From assembly GCF_024649945.1 (NCBI RefSeq), contig NZ_JANKMS010000001.1:186001-250000 (forward strand): a stretch of DNA of 64,000 bases. Reading direction: 5' to 3'. This DNA is from Flavobacterium panacis. GTDB taxonomy: Bacteria > Bacteroidota > Bacteroidia > Flavobacteriales > Flavobacteriaceae. The stretch's first letter is position 1. Every line of letters starts with the position of its first letter. The position numbers and the translations under genes are program-made. Shown piece by piece: positions 51,329 through 60,744 of the stretch. Under the pieces are notes generated by a model that was not told the origin of the DNA, made no database searches, and saw nothing but the letters and a program-made list of their open reading frames with translations.

Positions 51329-53389
51329 TTACTCTTTCAACAAACGATTCAATTGGAACTGTTCATCGGGGTTCAAATTAGGTAAAATTCTATTAAATGA
51401 AGCACGCATTTCTGGATTTTTTAATAAAAGTCGAATAGTATCTCTTCCAAACTTTGAAAACTGCCACATATGATGTGTAGTAGATGCAACTAAATTACTC
51501 AAAACCTGATCGTTAATAATTTTAAAAGCAATTAACTTTTCTAAGGCATTTTGTCTTGTCGTTGCTTCATATTTTGTAGAAGAAAAGCCGATCAATTCAT
51601 TAATTAAAGATTCAGGATCGTTAGTGTAATTTGTGGTAGACAATGCCAATGAAAGCCATAAAGTACGCAGATTATAATCATTAAAACCAATCCAGTCTTT
51701 AGATTTATCCAAATATTCTTTTCTATGATCTGGAAAGTTTCTCCAAAGCCAATATAAGGCCGTTTCTTGTGTTTGATAAGATTGATCGTCTAATAATGTT
51801 TCATAATTCAACCTGAAATCCTCTGGAATCTTAGTCATAGTTCCAGCAACATTTTGGCGAACCTGAACATCTTTTGTCTCTAATGCCAAGAGTAAGAGCG
51901 GTTTCTTATCTTCGTATTTTTCATTCTCTAATTGATCAACAACAGCCTCTTTTACAGAACGATAAACATCAGATTCTAAAATACTTTTTAATAGATCAAA
52001 TTTCTCTGTCAAAGGTGTTTTTTTTAACTTATCAATTTCTAAACGCTTTTGAATTGTTTTATTTTTACTTAACAAAGCATTTGCTGTTGGAGTATCAAAT
52101 AGTGTTGATTCTAGCCAGGTTTTTTGAAATTTTTCTAAATCAAAATCAGAAACTTTTTTAATCTCGTCAAAGAAATTTTGAGTGTTTACTGTCTGATAAG
52201 CGTATTTATTTAAATAACTTTTTATTGCTTTTTTAAATGCCTTATCACCAATTGATTCATGTAGCACAAACAATGTCCATGCTCCTTTTTCATAAAATGT
52301 AAGCGAACTTGCTTTTGCATTTAAAACAGGAATTGTATCTGTTCTGGATGCAAATTTAATCTGTTGCGCGGTATCGTATAATTTGGAATAAAAATAATCT
52401 TCTCCGTAAATCTCTTTCTCTGCCAGTAAAGCAAAATACGTTGCAAAACCTTCTTGAAGCCAATGGTGTTTACTACTTTCAGCCGTAATCAAATCTCCAA
52501 ACCAATGATGAGCCAATTCGTGCGCATCGACATTGGTGTAATTTCGATCACAAAAGCCAACTGAATCAACTACATAACGCGTTGCAAAAAGCGTTGTTGT
52601 CGTATTTTCCATTCCCGCGTACAAAAAGTCACGAACTGGAATTTGTCTGTTTATTTTCCAAGGATATTTTACTCCGATTTCTTTTTCAAGGAAATCAAAA
52701 ATTCTTTTAGAATAACGATATGTAGGCTCAAAACGATTAGAATCTTTTGGCTCATAATAATATTCTAATGGAATTCTAGTTTTAGATTTAAACTCTTTTT
52801 TATCAAATTTTCCAACTGCCAGCATTAACAAATAAGAACTCATTGGTTTTTCCATTTGATATTGCCAACGACTTAAATTTCCTTCTGTCTTTTTGGCTTT
52901 TAAAACTCCATTTGAAACGACCTGATATTCTTTATCAAAAGAAATCCCGAGATTAAAAATTAGTTTCTCATTTACATCATCAAAACTTGGAAACCAATTG
53001 CTGGTATATCTGCCCTGCCCTTGTGTCCAAATTTGTATTTCTTCATTTTCTATATCAACAAAATAAAGTGCTTGTTTTGGTCTTGTTTTATAATCAAAAG
53101 TCAAATGATTTTGTCCTTTTGTAAAATGTGAAACTAGTTTTAATTGTTTATTGTCATTTAGAAAAACAACGTCATTATCATTAATTTTCACTTTCGAAAA
53201 TTCCATGTTTTTAGCATCAAGAAAAATGGTATCACAATCTTTTAAAAGGTCAAATTGAAAATCTACAGAACCTGAAACCGTTTTTTCTTTTGAATTTAAA
53301 AATAATTGTCCTGAAACCGATTTGAAATCAACATTTTGAGTTTGTTGCGCAAAAAGAAAACTGGTGAATAATAAAAAGATATATTTCAT
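51329..53389 (-). CDS. M1 family aminopeptidase, exported
   Basis: 686 residues with a signal peptide (MKYIFLLFTSFLFA). The exopeptidase motif is G259-M260-E261-N262 and the zinc site is H290-E291-xx-H294 with E313 (VDAHELAHHWFGD and WLQEGFATYF). The N-terminal beta saddle and C-terminal helical repeat domains are both present. It removes N-terminal residues from peptides in the periplasm or at the surface. It is a single gene with a TAnnTTTG-type box close upstream. Confidence 0.93.
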   Translation of the reverse strand: MKYIFLLFTSFLFAQQTQNVDFKSVSGQLFLNSKEKTVSGSVDFQFDLLKDCDTIFLDAKNMEFSKVKINDNDVVFLNDNKQLKLVSHFTKGQNHLTFDYKTRPKQALYFVDIENEEIQIWTQGQGRYTSNWFPSFDDVNEKLIFNLGISFDKEYQVVSNGVLKAKKTEGNLSRWQYQMEKPMSSYLLMLAVGKFDKKEFKSKTRIPLEYYYEPKDSNRFEPTYRYSKRIFDFLEKEIGVKYPWKINRQIPVRDFLYAGMENTTTTLFATRYVVDSVGFCDRNYTNVDAHELAHHWFGDLITAESSKHHWLQEGFATYFALLAEKEIYGEDYFYSKLYDTAQQIKFASRTDTIPVLNAKASSLTFYEKGAWTLFVLHESIGDKAFKKAIKSYLNKYAYQTVNTQNFFDEIKKVSDFDLEKFQKTWLESTLFDTPTANALLSKNKTIQKRLEIDKLKKTPLTEKFDLLKSILESDVYRSVKEAVVDQLENEKYEDKKPLLLLALETKDVQVRQNVAGTMTKIPEDFRLNYETLLDDQSYQTQETALYWLWRNFPDHRKEYLDKSKDWIGFNDYNLRTLWLSLALSTTNYTNDPESLINELIGFSSTKYEATTRQNALEKLIAFKIINDQVLSNLVASTTHHMWQFSKFGRDTIRLLLKNPEMRASFNRILPNLNPDEQFQLNRLLKE

Positions 53390-53414
53390 TGAAATGTATT
53401 TGAAGGCAAAATCC

Positions 53415-53422
53415 CAAAGTTA
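53415..53422 (-). promoter_or_regulatory. -7 promoter box for the M1 peptidase gene
   Basis: Reads TAACTTTG on the minus strand, 25 bases before the ATG; a TTG sits 15 bases further upstream, slightly closer than ideal. Confidence 0.5.
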
Positions 53423-53483
53423 CAAAGGTTTCCTTTACAAATAGAATGAAATTTGTAAGTTTACCATATTAAACCAACAAATC

Positions 53484-54227
53484 GTGTCTGAACCTCAAAA
53501 AGCCTTATTTAATTGGAGCAGCGGAAAAGATTCTGCTCTTGCTTTATATAAAATACTTCAAGATTCTGAATATAAAATTGAAACACTGCTGACCAGTGTA
53601 AATGAAAAATATCAGCGAATTTCGATGCATGGAATCCGTGTTGAATTGTTGCAAGCTCAAGCTGAAAGCATCGCAATTCCTTTGAAAATTATGGAAATTC
53701 CAGAAATGCCATCAATGGAAGTTTATGAAGACGTAATGACCAAAACTTTATCGGAATTAAAAAGCAATGGTATAACACATTCCGTTTTTGGGGATATTTT
53801 CTTGGAAGATTTACGATTATATCGAGAAAATCAACTGGCAAAAATTGATTTCAAAGGCGTTTTTCCTATTTGGAAGATTCCAACGCAAGATTTAATTCAG
53901 GAATTTATTTCGTTGGGATTCAAAGCTATTGTGGTTTGTGTCAACGAAAAATATCTAGACAAAAGCTTTGTTGGCAGAATTATCGATCAAAATTTTATTA
54001 ATGATTTACCTGAGAATGTAGATGTTTGTGGTGAAAATGGTGAATTTCATACCTTTACATTTGACGGTCCAATATTTTCAAAACCCATTAACTTTGAAAT
54101 CGGTGAAATTGTCTATCGAAAGTATGAAAAACCCGAAAAGCAAGATTCATCAAATAATGTATGTGACACAAATGATGAAACTGCTTTTGAATTTGGATTT
54201 TGGTATTGTGATTTAATTAAAAAATAA
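53484..54227 (+). CDS. Diphthine-ammonia ligase-like PP-loop ATPase
   Basis: 247 residues. The PP-loop WSSGKDSALALYK at residue 11 and SMHGIRVELLQAQAE, GDIFLEDLRLYRE, FPIW and CGENGEFHTF motifs fit the Dph6 family. Bacteria have no diphthamide, so the bacterial substrate is unknown. The frame begins with GTG at 53484. Its TAA overlaps the ATG of the next gene by one base (TAATG), so the two are coupled. Confidence 0.88.
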   Translation: MSEPQKALFNWSSGKDSALALYKILQDSEYKIETLLTSVNEKYQRISMHGIRVELLQAQAESIAIPLKIMEIPEMPSMEVYEDVMTKTLSELKSNGITHSVFGDIFLEDLRLYRENQLAKIDFKGVFPIWKIPTQDLIQEFISLGFKAIVVCVNEKYLDKSFVGRIIDQNFINDLPENVDVCGENGEFHTFTFDGPIFSKPINFEIGEIVYRKYEKPEKQDSSNNVCDTNDETAFEFGFWYCDLIKK

Positions 54228-54607
54228 TGAAGTTTTTTTATAAATTTATTTTTCTAATTCTTGTTTCTTTCTCTTTGCAAAGTTGTTTGGTTAATAGGTG
54301 TAAAAGACCTCAAATTACTGGATATATTTACGATGCAGAAACGAAGCAACCTATTGAAAATTGTAAAGTTGGTGAGACTGTAAGCCAATCAAATGGTTAT
54401 TTCTCATTAGTTGAAAAGCGTCATCATCAATTCACATTTTTTGGTTTTGAAGCAGCCACTTTAGCCGTAAATGAAGCTATTGAGAAAGAAGGTTACGAAT
54501 CTCAAAACATTCAATTCATACAGCCTTTTGGGAGCGGTGCGAAAAAAGGAGCTTTTCATAACGCAGATACTATTTACATCAAGAAGAATATCATAAAAAC
54601 AAACTAA
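54227..54607 (+). CDS. Small lipoprotein with carboxypeptidase-regulatory-like start
   Basis: 126 residues with a lipoprotein signal (lipobox LQSC, near residue 19). ITGYIYDAETKQPIENCKVG and SNGYFSL look like the start of a carboxypeptidase-D regulatory-like beta-sandwich, but the sequence ends earlier than that domain normally does. Likely an envelope lipoprotein of unknown role. It is overlapped at its start by the Dph6-type gene and is one base from the next gene, which makes a three-gene unit. Confidence 0.75.
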   Translation: MKFFYKFIFLILVSFSLQSCLVNRCKRPQITGYIYDAETKQPIENCKVGETVSQSNGYFSLVEKRHHQFTFFGFEAATLAVNEAIEKEGYESQNIQFIQPFGSGAKKGAFHNADTIYIKKNIIKTN

Positions 54608-54608
54608 T

Positions 54609-55112
54609 ATGGCTTTAAAAGAAAATGCTGAAGTAAAAAAAGTAGTATTCTTTCTGAAAGAAATCGGTATTGATATTATCGAAAAAAAACTTGAAGAAAC
54701 CTTTCTGCCTGGTTTAGAATTAGGCCCTGACTGTATTTATATTGATTATGATAAATTGCTCTATCCTGGTGATATTTTGCATGAAGCTGGACATCTCGCA
54801 GTAACAATTCCTTCAGAAAGAAAATTGGTTGGTTCAACAAAAATCTCTAAGGATTGGCCTACTCAAGGCGATGAGATTGCGGCTATTTTATGGTCATATG
54901 CTGCGTTGCGTTATTTACAACTTCCTCCTGAATTTGTATTCCATCCTAATGGATATAAAGGTAGTTCTGAATGGTTTATTTCGAATTTTGAATCCAAAAG
55001 TTATATAGGATTACATCTTCTGGAATGGATGGGACTATGTCTTGGAAATGAAAAAGCCGAAAAAGAAAATAAGTCTCCTTTTCCAGCTATGCAAAAATGG
55101 CTTCGAGATTAA
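54609..55112 (+). CDS. Unknown protein with HEAGH putative zinc site
   Basis: 167 residues, no signal. YPGDILHEAGHLAVTIP (near residue 54) has an HExxH-type sequence as in zinc peptidases of the IrrE/gluzincin kind, and a later ALRYLQLP and WMGLCLG helix region follow. A third metal ligand cannot be located with confidence, so activity is uncertain. It is the third gene of the unit with the Dph6-type enzyme and small lipoprotein, starting one base after the preceding stop. Confidence 0.72.
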   Translation: MALKENAEVKKVVFFLKEIGIDIIEKKLEETFLPGLELGPDCIYIDYDKLLYPGDILHEAGHLAVTIPSERKLVGSTKISKDWPTQGDEIAAILWSYAALRYLQLPPEFVFHPNGYKGSSEWFISNFESKSYIGLHLLEWMGLCLGNEKAEKENKSPFPAMQKWLRD

Positions 55113-55114
55113 TC

Positions 55115-55513
55115 TTAAGTAGACTCATCTATCCAAGTTTTAAGAAACCATTTGTTGTCTTTGAGTTCAAAGATATAATCAATATAAATTCCATTATCAA
55201 GTCCGCGTTGTTGAAGCGTTGCGGTATTTTTCTTTATGGACAATGTGCTTTTTAAATATTTCTCATCAGCTTTGTTGTTTAGATTAAGCGTTTTATACTT
55301 CTCTTTTGTCATTGTATAATTCGTTAATTCTAAATCATCATTATTCATTTTGTATTTTAAAGGAAAAACTACTCTACTAATCTGAAATTTTGGATCCGTA
55401 TTGAATTTCTTAAAAAAAGTATTAAAATCTTCAGAAGCTGTTTTTGTATTTTGGGCACAGGCAGAACTGAAACTCATTACACAAACAAAAAGTATTAAAA
55501 AATATTTTTTCAT
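55115..55513 (-). CDS. DUF4348-like exported protein
   Basis: 132 residues with signal peptide ending SSACA. SEDFNTFFKKFNTDPKFQISRVVFPL (shown here in part) and the WFLKTWIDES end fit DUF4348, a small Bacteroidota domain of unknown function. Its ATG overlaps the TAA of the upstream DUF1697 gene in a TAATG junction, so the two are translated together. It is convergent, two bases apart, with the HEAGH protein gene. Confidence 0.75.
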   Translation of the reverse strand: MKKYFLILFVCVMSFSSACAQNTKTASEDFNTFFKKFNTDPKFQISRVVFPLKYKMNNDDLELTNYTMTKEKYKTLNLNNKADEKYLKSTLSIKKNTATLQQRGLDNGIYIDYIFELKDNKWFLKTWIDEST

Positions 55514-56052
55514 TATTCATTATACATTTTAAGCAAGTTCGTCACTGTATTCCAGTTTCGAATTGTTGCAGTTACATTTAATTTTTTCTCTATATATTTT
55601 TGATCAAAACGAGTTTTTCCCGCACCAACGGCATATTTAATGAAAATTCTGTTCTCATCAATACTTGCTTCGTCTGGTTTAAACTGACTAATTTTTAAAT
55701 CGTTTATGTTTTCTTTTTTCAATGCCATTGAAACGAAAGCAACATATAATTTCTTGGTATCTACATCTTTCTCTTTCAAAAAAGCATTATTAGCAAAACA
55801 AGATTCTAGGTTTTCTTTGGTAATCATGACAACAGGAACTTCATGTCCGAAAACTTTAAAAATTTCCTGTTTGATCATAAAACCAACTTTTGATGCTTCC
55901 TCTTCACTGTCTACAAAAACATTTCCAGATTGAAGATAAGTGCGAACATTCTGAAAGCCAAGATTCTCGAGCATTGCTTTCAAAGCTTCCATTTTCATCA
56001 TATTATGGCCCGAAACGTTTATGCCGCGTAAAAGCGCTAAATGTGTTGTCAT
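55513..56052 (-). CDS. DUF1697 protein
   Basis: 179 residues with HLALLRGINVSGHNMMKME at the start, LENLGFQNVRTYLQSGNVFVD and the C-terminal ATIRNWNTVTNLLKM, the clear marks of DUF1697. The domain is cytoplasmic and widespread; no function is established. It lies 31 bases downstream of the SUKH-like gene and shares a stop/start overlap with the DUF4348-like gene. Confidence 0.92.
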   Translation of the reverse strand: MTTHLALLRGINVSGHNMMKMEALKAMLENLGFQNVRTYLQSGNVFVDSEEEASKVGFMIKQEIFKVFGHEVPVVMITKENLESCFANNAFLKEKDVDTKKLYVAFVSMALKKENINDLKISQFKPDEASIDENRIFIKYAVGAGKTRFDQKYIEKKLNVTATIRNWNTVTNLLKMYNE

Positions 56053-56083
56053 TTTTTTCTAATTTAAATTCAAAGATAAAAAA

Positions 56084-57853
56084 CTACTCTTCATCCTCCT
56101 CCTCTTCGCTAATTTCAATATCAAATTTTACTAAAAAATCATTCAGCTTTTGTTTGTACTTTCTCTTTGCCTGCTCTAGAATTTCATCTGCTTCTTCATT
56201 AGTTTCTATGGCATTAAGATTAAACTCTTCTTTTACCCATTGATGAAATTCATCTTTATTTTCATTGTCTTCATAATACTCTTCGTCTTTGTAGAAATAA
56301 GCGTAATCAAAATCAACTGAAATTTCAGTGTCTAATGTCAGCAAATGAATCAATCTGCGAATATTTTCTGCCACAACGTGAATTCCGCCTTCATCTCCAA
56401 AAACCACAATCGGACAATTATTTAAATCCTTGTCAATTAGCCAATATGCATAGGAACTCCCAGAGCCGTTTGCACCGGCAAATTCGATAAAACTATTATA
56501 GAATTCTTCTTCTTCAGACCAGGTTTTTATGCCGGTTTTATCATTTGTTATCGTCAATCCAAAACATTCCGAATAAGTTTCTGAACCGTATTCTTGTTGA
56601 AACTCATATAATTTTACTAAATCAATCGGTAATTTATAATCGCCAAATTGAGAAGCAAATTCTTCTAAAGAAAAACTACCATCATATTCTGCATCATCTG
56701 ATTCTTCTTCGTCATCATTATCTTCTTCAGTCATAAGAATTTCAAAAGTTTTTAGGGCAGCATGTTTTACACAGAAAAGTTCAATTCCTATCGCATTTTC
56801 ATCATTAATCCATTGATATTTCGGATCTCCATTTTCATCTAGATATTCTAGGATAAGCATAATTTCTTTGTCATCATGACACCATAAAGCACGCATTCTG
56901 ATGTTGAAACCATTTGAAATTTCTTCAGAAATCTGACTGTATTTCTTTCCTTCATAATCAAAAGGAATAAACAAATAAGTGGTTCCAGAAAAATGTCTTA
57001 CGATTTTTTCATTGGCTTTTAGTTCTTCATTTTCAGATAAAACTTCAACCATATTTATAAACTGGTTACGGAAATTGGTGTAGAGATACTTTTCTTTCTT
57101 ATTGTAATCTAAGATCGAAAGTCCTTCTTTAAAAACTTCTAGATAATTATTACCTAATATTTCTGTATTATCAGAGGAAAGCTCTATAAAAGAATCACTT
57201 AAAATATCAGATAATTTATGAGTAGAAGGCAGATAATTTTCGACCGTTATAACAGATCCATCAACATCTGTAACGTTACTGCAAATTAAAACATCAGGTC
57301 TATTAGTACTAACAATGGCTTGAACATCTGTAAAACGCTCAAAATGAAGCCACATATCATCGCTGTAGATCAGCCAAGCAACAAGATCACCTTTTACAAA
57401 AAGTTCACCATGATTGTATTCTCCAACAAGTGTATCACATTGCAAGCCACCGCCTAAATAATGAACACTACCAAATAAAGTAATATTTACTGTAGTTGTT
57501 TTTCCTAAAACAATTAAAGCAGGTGAATTATCTGTATCATAAGAACTTATAAATTTTGAAACCGTTAGATTTCCCTTAAAAATAAATCCTAAAATGAAAA
57601 TATTGGAATGTTCTTCTGTACTGAAATCCATCTCTAATATATCCATTTCGACATCTTCTTCTGCTAAAAGAAAAATCGGGTTTTCTTCATAATCAGGAAA
57701 ACGCCAGGTATCTTCAAAAACATTATAAATTTTCTGATTGTTGAAATCCGTAAGATCGCCAATAATATTGTGAGCTTCGTGTCGGTTAATTACTTTGAAT
57801 GTAATACCGGAAAAAACTATCGTTTCAAAAGGAACTTTTTCTTCTTTCATCAT
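56084..57853 (-). CDS. Large acidic protein with C-terminal SUKH (SMI1/KNR4)-like domain
   Basis: 589 residues, strongly acidic. The N-terminal half (about 40-175) has a series of short beta strands (FILGFIFKGNLTVSK, ALIVLGKTTTVNITL, HGELFVKGDLVAWLI) that look like a beta-solenoid. The C-terminal half (about 405-530) has LPIDLVKLYEFQQEYG, GSGSSYAYWLID, CPIVVFGDEGGIHVVA, which resembles SUKH domains, known from immunity to contact toxins and from eukaryotic SMI1. It ends in a charged helix. No toxin gene is adjacent. The function is therefore open; the call is by pattern. Confidence 0.7.
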   Translation of the reverse strand: MMKEEKVPFETIVFSGITFKVINRHEAHNIIGDLTDFNNQKIYNVFEDTWRFPDYEENPIFLLAEEDVEMDILEMDFSTEEHSNIFILGFIFKGNLTVSKFISSYDTDNSPALIVLGKTTTVNITLFGSVHYLGGGLQCDTLVGEYNHGELFVKGDLVAWLIYSDDMWLHFERFTDVQAIVSTNRPDVLICSNVTDVDGSVITVENYLPSTHKLSDILSDSFIELSSDNTEILGNNYLEVFKEGLSILDYNKKEKYLYTNFRNQFINMVEVLSENEELKANEKIVRHFSGTTYLFIPFDYEGKKYSQISEEISNGFNIRMRALWCHDDKEIMLILEYLDENGDPKYQWINDENAIGIELFCVKHAALKTFEILMTEEDNDDEEESDDAEYDGSFSLEEFASQFGDYKLPIDLVKLYEFQQEYGSETYSECFGLTITNDKTGIKTWSEEEEFYNSFIEFAGANGSGSSYAYWLIDKDLNNCPIVVFGDEGGIHVVAENIRRLIHLLTLDTEISVDFDYAYFYKDEEYYEDNENKDEFHQWVKEEFNLNAIETNEEADEILEQAKRKYKQKLNDFLVKFDIEISEEEEDEE

Positions 57854-57931
57854 AATTTGAGGCTTATAATTTTAATGCTCTAACAAATCTAGTGATTATC
57901 TTTTTTTATTAAAATAAAACTGACGTTAAAT

Positions 57932-57962
57932 AAAAAACTCCGTTACATTATAACGGAGTTTT
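57932..57962 (-). terminator. Intrinsic terminator of the 57989 lipoprotein gene
   Basis: ACTCCGTTA pairs with TAACGGAGT around a short loop, followed on the minus strand by a run of T. It lies 27 bases beyond the stop. Confidence 0.85.
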
Positions 57963-57988
57963 CAAGAATTGAATTAGTAAGCTTTAAA

Positions 57989-58396
57989 TTATTTTGCCTT
58001 TTTGTATGTTAGTTGATAATCACACATTCTTCCAGAATTTTCTAAATTTCCGTTAAGAATATACAATAGCTCACTTTTACCACCAAAACCGCTACCACAG
58101 CTAAAAATTAAATCTGAAGGAGCAGAGTAAGTCAATTGAAAATTAGCCCTTCCCTCTCTTTCAAAAATTTCAAAAGTACCAGATAGATTTGTAGTGATGC
58201 TGTTTACTGTTTTCTTCCTTGTAAAAGTACCGTCTGTACTAAAAACATATTCGTCATTCCAACTCGCTTCATTTTGAATACTTACCCATTTCCCATAATA
58301 ATCGTTCGTTGCTAATTTTAATTTGTCAGTAGAATCATCATTAGAACAAGAAGCTAAAGAAATAAACAATGCGATTAAAAGTCCAATTTTTTTCAT
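57989..58396 (-). CDS. Lipocalin-like lipoprotein
   Basis: 135 residues with lipobox SLASC near residue 17. YYGKWVSIQNEASWN, then FSTDGTFTRKK and LSGTFEIFE follow the pattern of small lipocalin-like lipoproteins in Bacteroidota; FSCGSGF and MCDYQLTYK may form a disulfide. Role unknown. It is a single gene with a terminator. Confidence 0.75.
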   Translation of the reverse strand: MKKIGLLIALFISLASCSNDDSTDKLKLATNDYYGKWVSIQNEASWNDEYVFSTDGTFTRKKTVNSITTNLSGTFEIFEREGRANFQLTYSAPSDLIFSCGSGFGGKSELLYILNGNLENSGRMCDYQLTYKKAK

Positions 58397-58556
58397 TTTT
58401 TAAGGTTTTATGATTGTTAACTATTATTAAGATTTTACTTTCTTATAATGGTTGCGTTCATTTTTTTATGATAACGATAACTTAACATTCAAAATCTTAA
58501 GTCTCATAATTGATTTTCAAAATTCCTAATTAAAATCTATCTTCGCTTTTTAATAA

Positions 58557-58626
58557 AATTCCAATTGATTAATTCCAAATTCCAATTTTCTCAAATCTAA
58601 AATCAGCAATCTAAAATCTAAAATAA
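58557..58626. repeat. 7-base-period repeat of ten units before recG
   Basis: Ten heptamers in register: AATTCCA, ATTGATT, AATTCCA, AATTCCA, ATTTTCT, CAAATCT, AAAATCA, GCAATCT, AAAATCT and AAAATAA. It ends four bases before the recG ATG, so it occupies the leader of that gene. Confidence 0.8.
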
Positions 58627-58630
58627 TTTA

Positions 58631-60739
58631 ATGTCTAATAATCTTCTAGAAACTCCAATTGAATACTTAAAAGGCGTTGGTCCCAGTCGTGGTCAGCTTC
58701 TTCGTAAGGAATTGGGTATTCATAAATATGGAGATCTGGTTAATTTTTTTCCGAATCGATATATTGACAGAACGCGTTATTATAAGATTAATGAATTGCA
58801 GAATACGGGTTCTGAAGTACAGATTATTGGAAAAATAATCCACATTAAAACCGTTGAGTTCGCCAAAAACAAAAAACGTCTTGTGGCTACTTTTGTAGAT
58901 GATACTGGACAAATTGATTTAAATTGGTTTCAGGGTCATAAATGGATTCGTGAAACCTTAAAGCTAAATGAACAGCTTGTTATTTTTGGAAAATGCTCTT
59001 TGTACGGAAGTCAATTTAGTATGGCACATCCGGAAATTGAATTATTGAGCGAACACGAAAGAAGTTTGCGTTCTGCTATGCAGCCTGTTTATCCTTCAAC
59101 TGAGGCTTTAACCAACAAAGGAATTTCAAATCGTACCATCAATAAAATGATGGAACAATTGTTTCTGGAAACTCAAGCGCTTTTTACAGAAACTTTCCCT
59201 CCTTTTTTAATTGAAGAATTAAAACTGATTCCGAAAAAAGCGGCTTTGTTTAATATTCATTTTCCTAAAAGTGCCGATATTTTAGCGAAAGCACAATTCA
59301 GATTAAAATTTGAAGAATTGTTCTTTATACAGCTTCAGCTAATTACTAAAAACCTTATTAGAAAACATAAAATTAAAGGACATCCATTTGATAAAGTGGG
59401 CGAACTTTTTAATGATTTTTATAAAAACCATCTTCCTTTTGATTTAACGAATGCTCAAAAAAGAGTGATTAAAGAAATTAGAACGGATATGGGAAGTAAT
59501 GCCCAAATGAACCGTCTGCTTCAAGGAGATGTTGGTTCTGGAAAAACCATCGTGGCTTTTATGAGTATGCTTTTGGCTATTGATAATGGTTTTCAGGCTT
59601 GTTTAATGGCGCCGACCGAGATTTTGGCCAATCAGCATTTTCTTGGTTTGTCTGAATTTGCTAATACTTTAAACATCAATATCAGAATATTAACAGGTTC
59701 GACTAAAACTTCTGAAAGAAAAATTATTCATGAAGAATTAGAAAACGGAACGCTTAAAATTTTGATTGGAACTCATGCTTTATTAGAAGACAAAGTAAAA
59801 TTTCAAAATTTAGGTTTGGCTGTTATTGATGAACAGCATCGTTTTGGCGTAGAACAGCGTTCTAAATTATGGAAGAAAAATGAGATTCCACCACACGTTT
59901 TGGTAATGACTGCTACTCCAATTCCAAGAACATTGGCGATGAGTTTATATGGTGATTTGGATATTTCTGTAATTGATGAATTACCTCCTGGAAGAAAACC
60001 AATTCAAACTGTACATCGTTTTGACACCAACCGTTTGAAAGTCTGGAAATTCCTTCGTGATGAAATTGCAAAAGGCAGACAAATCTACATCGTTTATCCG
60101 CTGATTCAGGAATCTGAAAAAATGGATTATAAGGATTTAATGGATGGTTACGAAAGTATTTCCCGTGATTTTCCGCTTCCGCAATATTCTATTTCTATTC
60201 TGCATGGAAAAATGAAACCAGCAGATAAAGATGCCGAAATGAAACGTTTCTCTGAAGGAAAAACCAATATTATGGTGGCAACAACGGTAATTGAAGTTGG
60301 TGTAAATGTTCCAAATGCCAGTGTAATGATTATAGAAAGTGCCGAACGATTTGGACTTTCGCAACTGCATCAGCTACGCGGACGTGTGGGTCGTGGCGCC
60401 GAACAAAGTTATTGTATTTTAATGACGGGACACAAATTGAGTTCTGACAGTAAAACCAGAATGGAAACCATGGTGCAAACCAACGATGGTTTCGAAATCG
60501 CTGAAGTTGACTTAAAACTTCGCGGTCCAGGTGATTTAATGGGGACACAACAAAGTGGCGTTTTAAACCTTCAAATTGCAGATATTGTAAAAGACAGAGA
60601 GATTCTTTCTCTAGCTCGAAATTACGCCATGAAAATCCTAAAAGAAGATTCTGCACTACAAAAACCAGAAAATGCCATTTTAAGAGCGATTTTCATTGAA
60701 TTGACGAAGAAGAAAAATATTTGGAATTATATTTCTTAG
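58631..60739 (+). CDS. recG: ATP-dependent DNA helicase RecG
   Basis: 702 residues. RecG reverses stalled replication forks and moves Holliday junctions. The N-terminal wedge/OB domain (about 50-160) is followed by motor motifs: LTNAQKRVIKEI, Walker A GDVGSGKTIVA near residue 300, APTEILANQHF, VIDEQHRFGVEQR, TATPIPRTLA and near 550 TTVIEVGVNVPNAS, HQLRGRVGRG, and the TRG-like RGPGDLMGTQQSG. The start is close behind a 7-base repeat tract. It is single and convergent with the PAS gene. Confidence 0.96.
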   Translation: MSNNLLETPIEYLKGVGPSRGQLLRKELGIHKYGDLVNFFPNRYIDRTRYYKINELQNTGSEVQIIGKIIHIKTVEFAKNKKRLVATFVDDTGQIDLNWFQGHKWIRETLKLNEQLVIFGKCSLYGSQFSMAHPEIELLSEHERSLRSAMQPVYPSTEALTNKGISNRTINKMMEQLFLETQALFTETFPPFLIEELKLIPKKAALFNIHFPKSADILAKAQFRLKFEELFFIQLQLITKNLIRKHKIKGHPFDKVGELFNDFYKNHLPFDLTNAQKRVIKEIRTDMGSNAQMNRLLQGDVGSGKTIVAFMSMLLAIDNGFQACLMAPTEILANQHFLGLSEFANTLNINIRILTGSTKTSERKIIHEELENGTLKILIGTHALLEDKVKFQNLGLAVIDEQHRFGVEQRSKLWKKNEIPPHVLVMTATPIPRTLAMSLYGDLDISVIDELPPGRKPIQTVHRFDTNRLKVWKFLRDEIAKGRQIYIVYPLIQESEKMDYKDLMDGYESISRDFPLPQYSISILHGKMKPADKDAEMKRFSEGKTNIMVATTVIEVGVNVPNASVMIIESAERFGLSQLHQLRGRVGRGAEQSYCILMTGHKLSSDSKTRMETMVQTNDGFEIAEVDLKLRGPGDLMGTQQSGVLNLQIADIVKDREILSLARNYAMKILKEDSALQKPENAILRAIFIELTKKKNIWNYIS

Positions 60740-60744
60740 AGATA

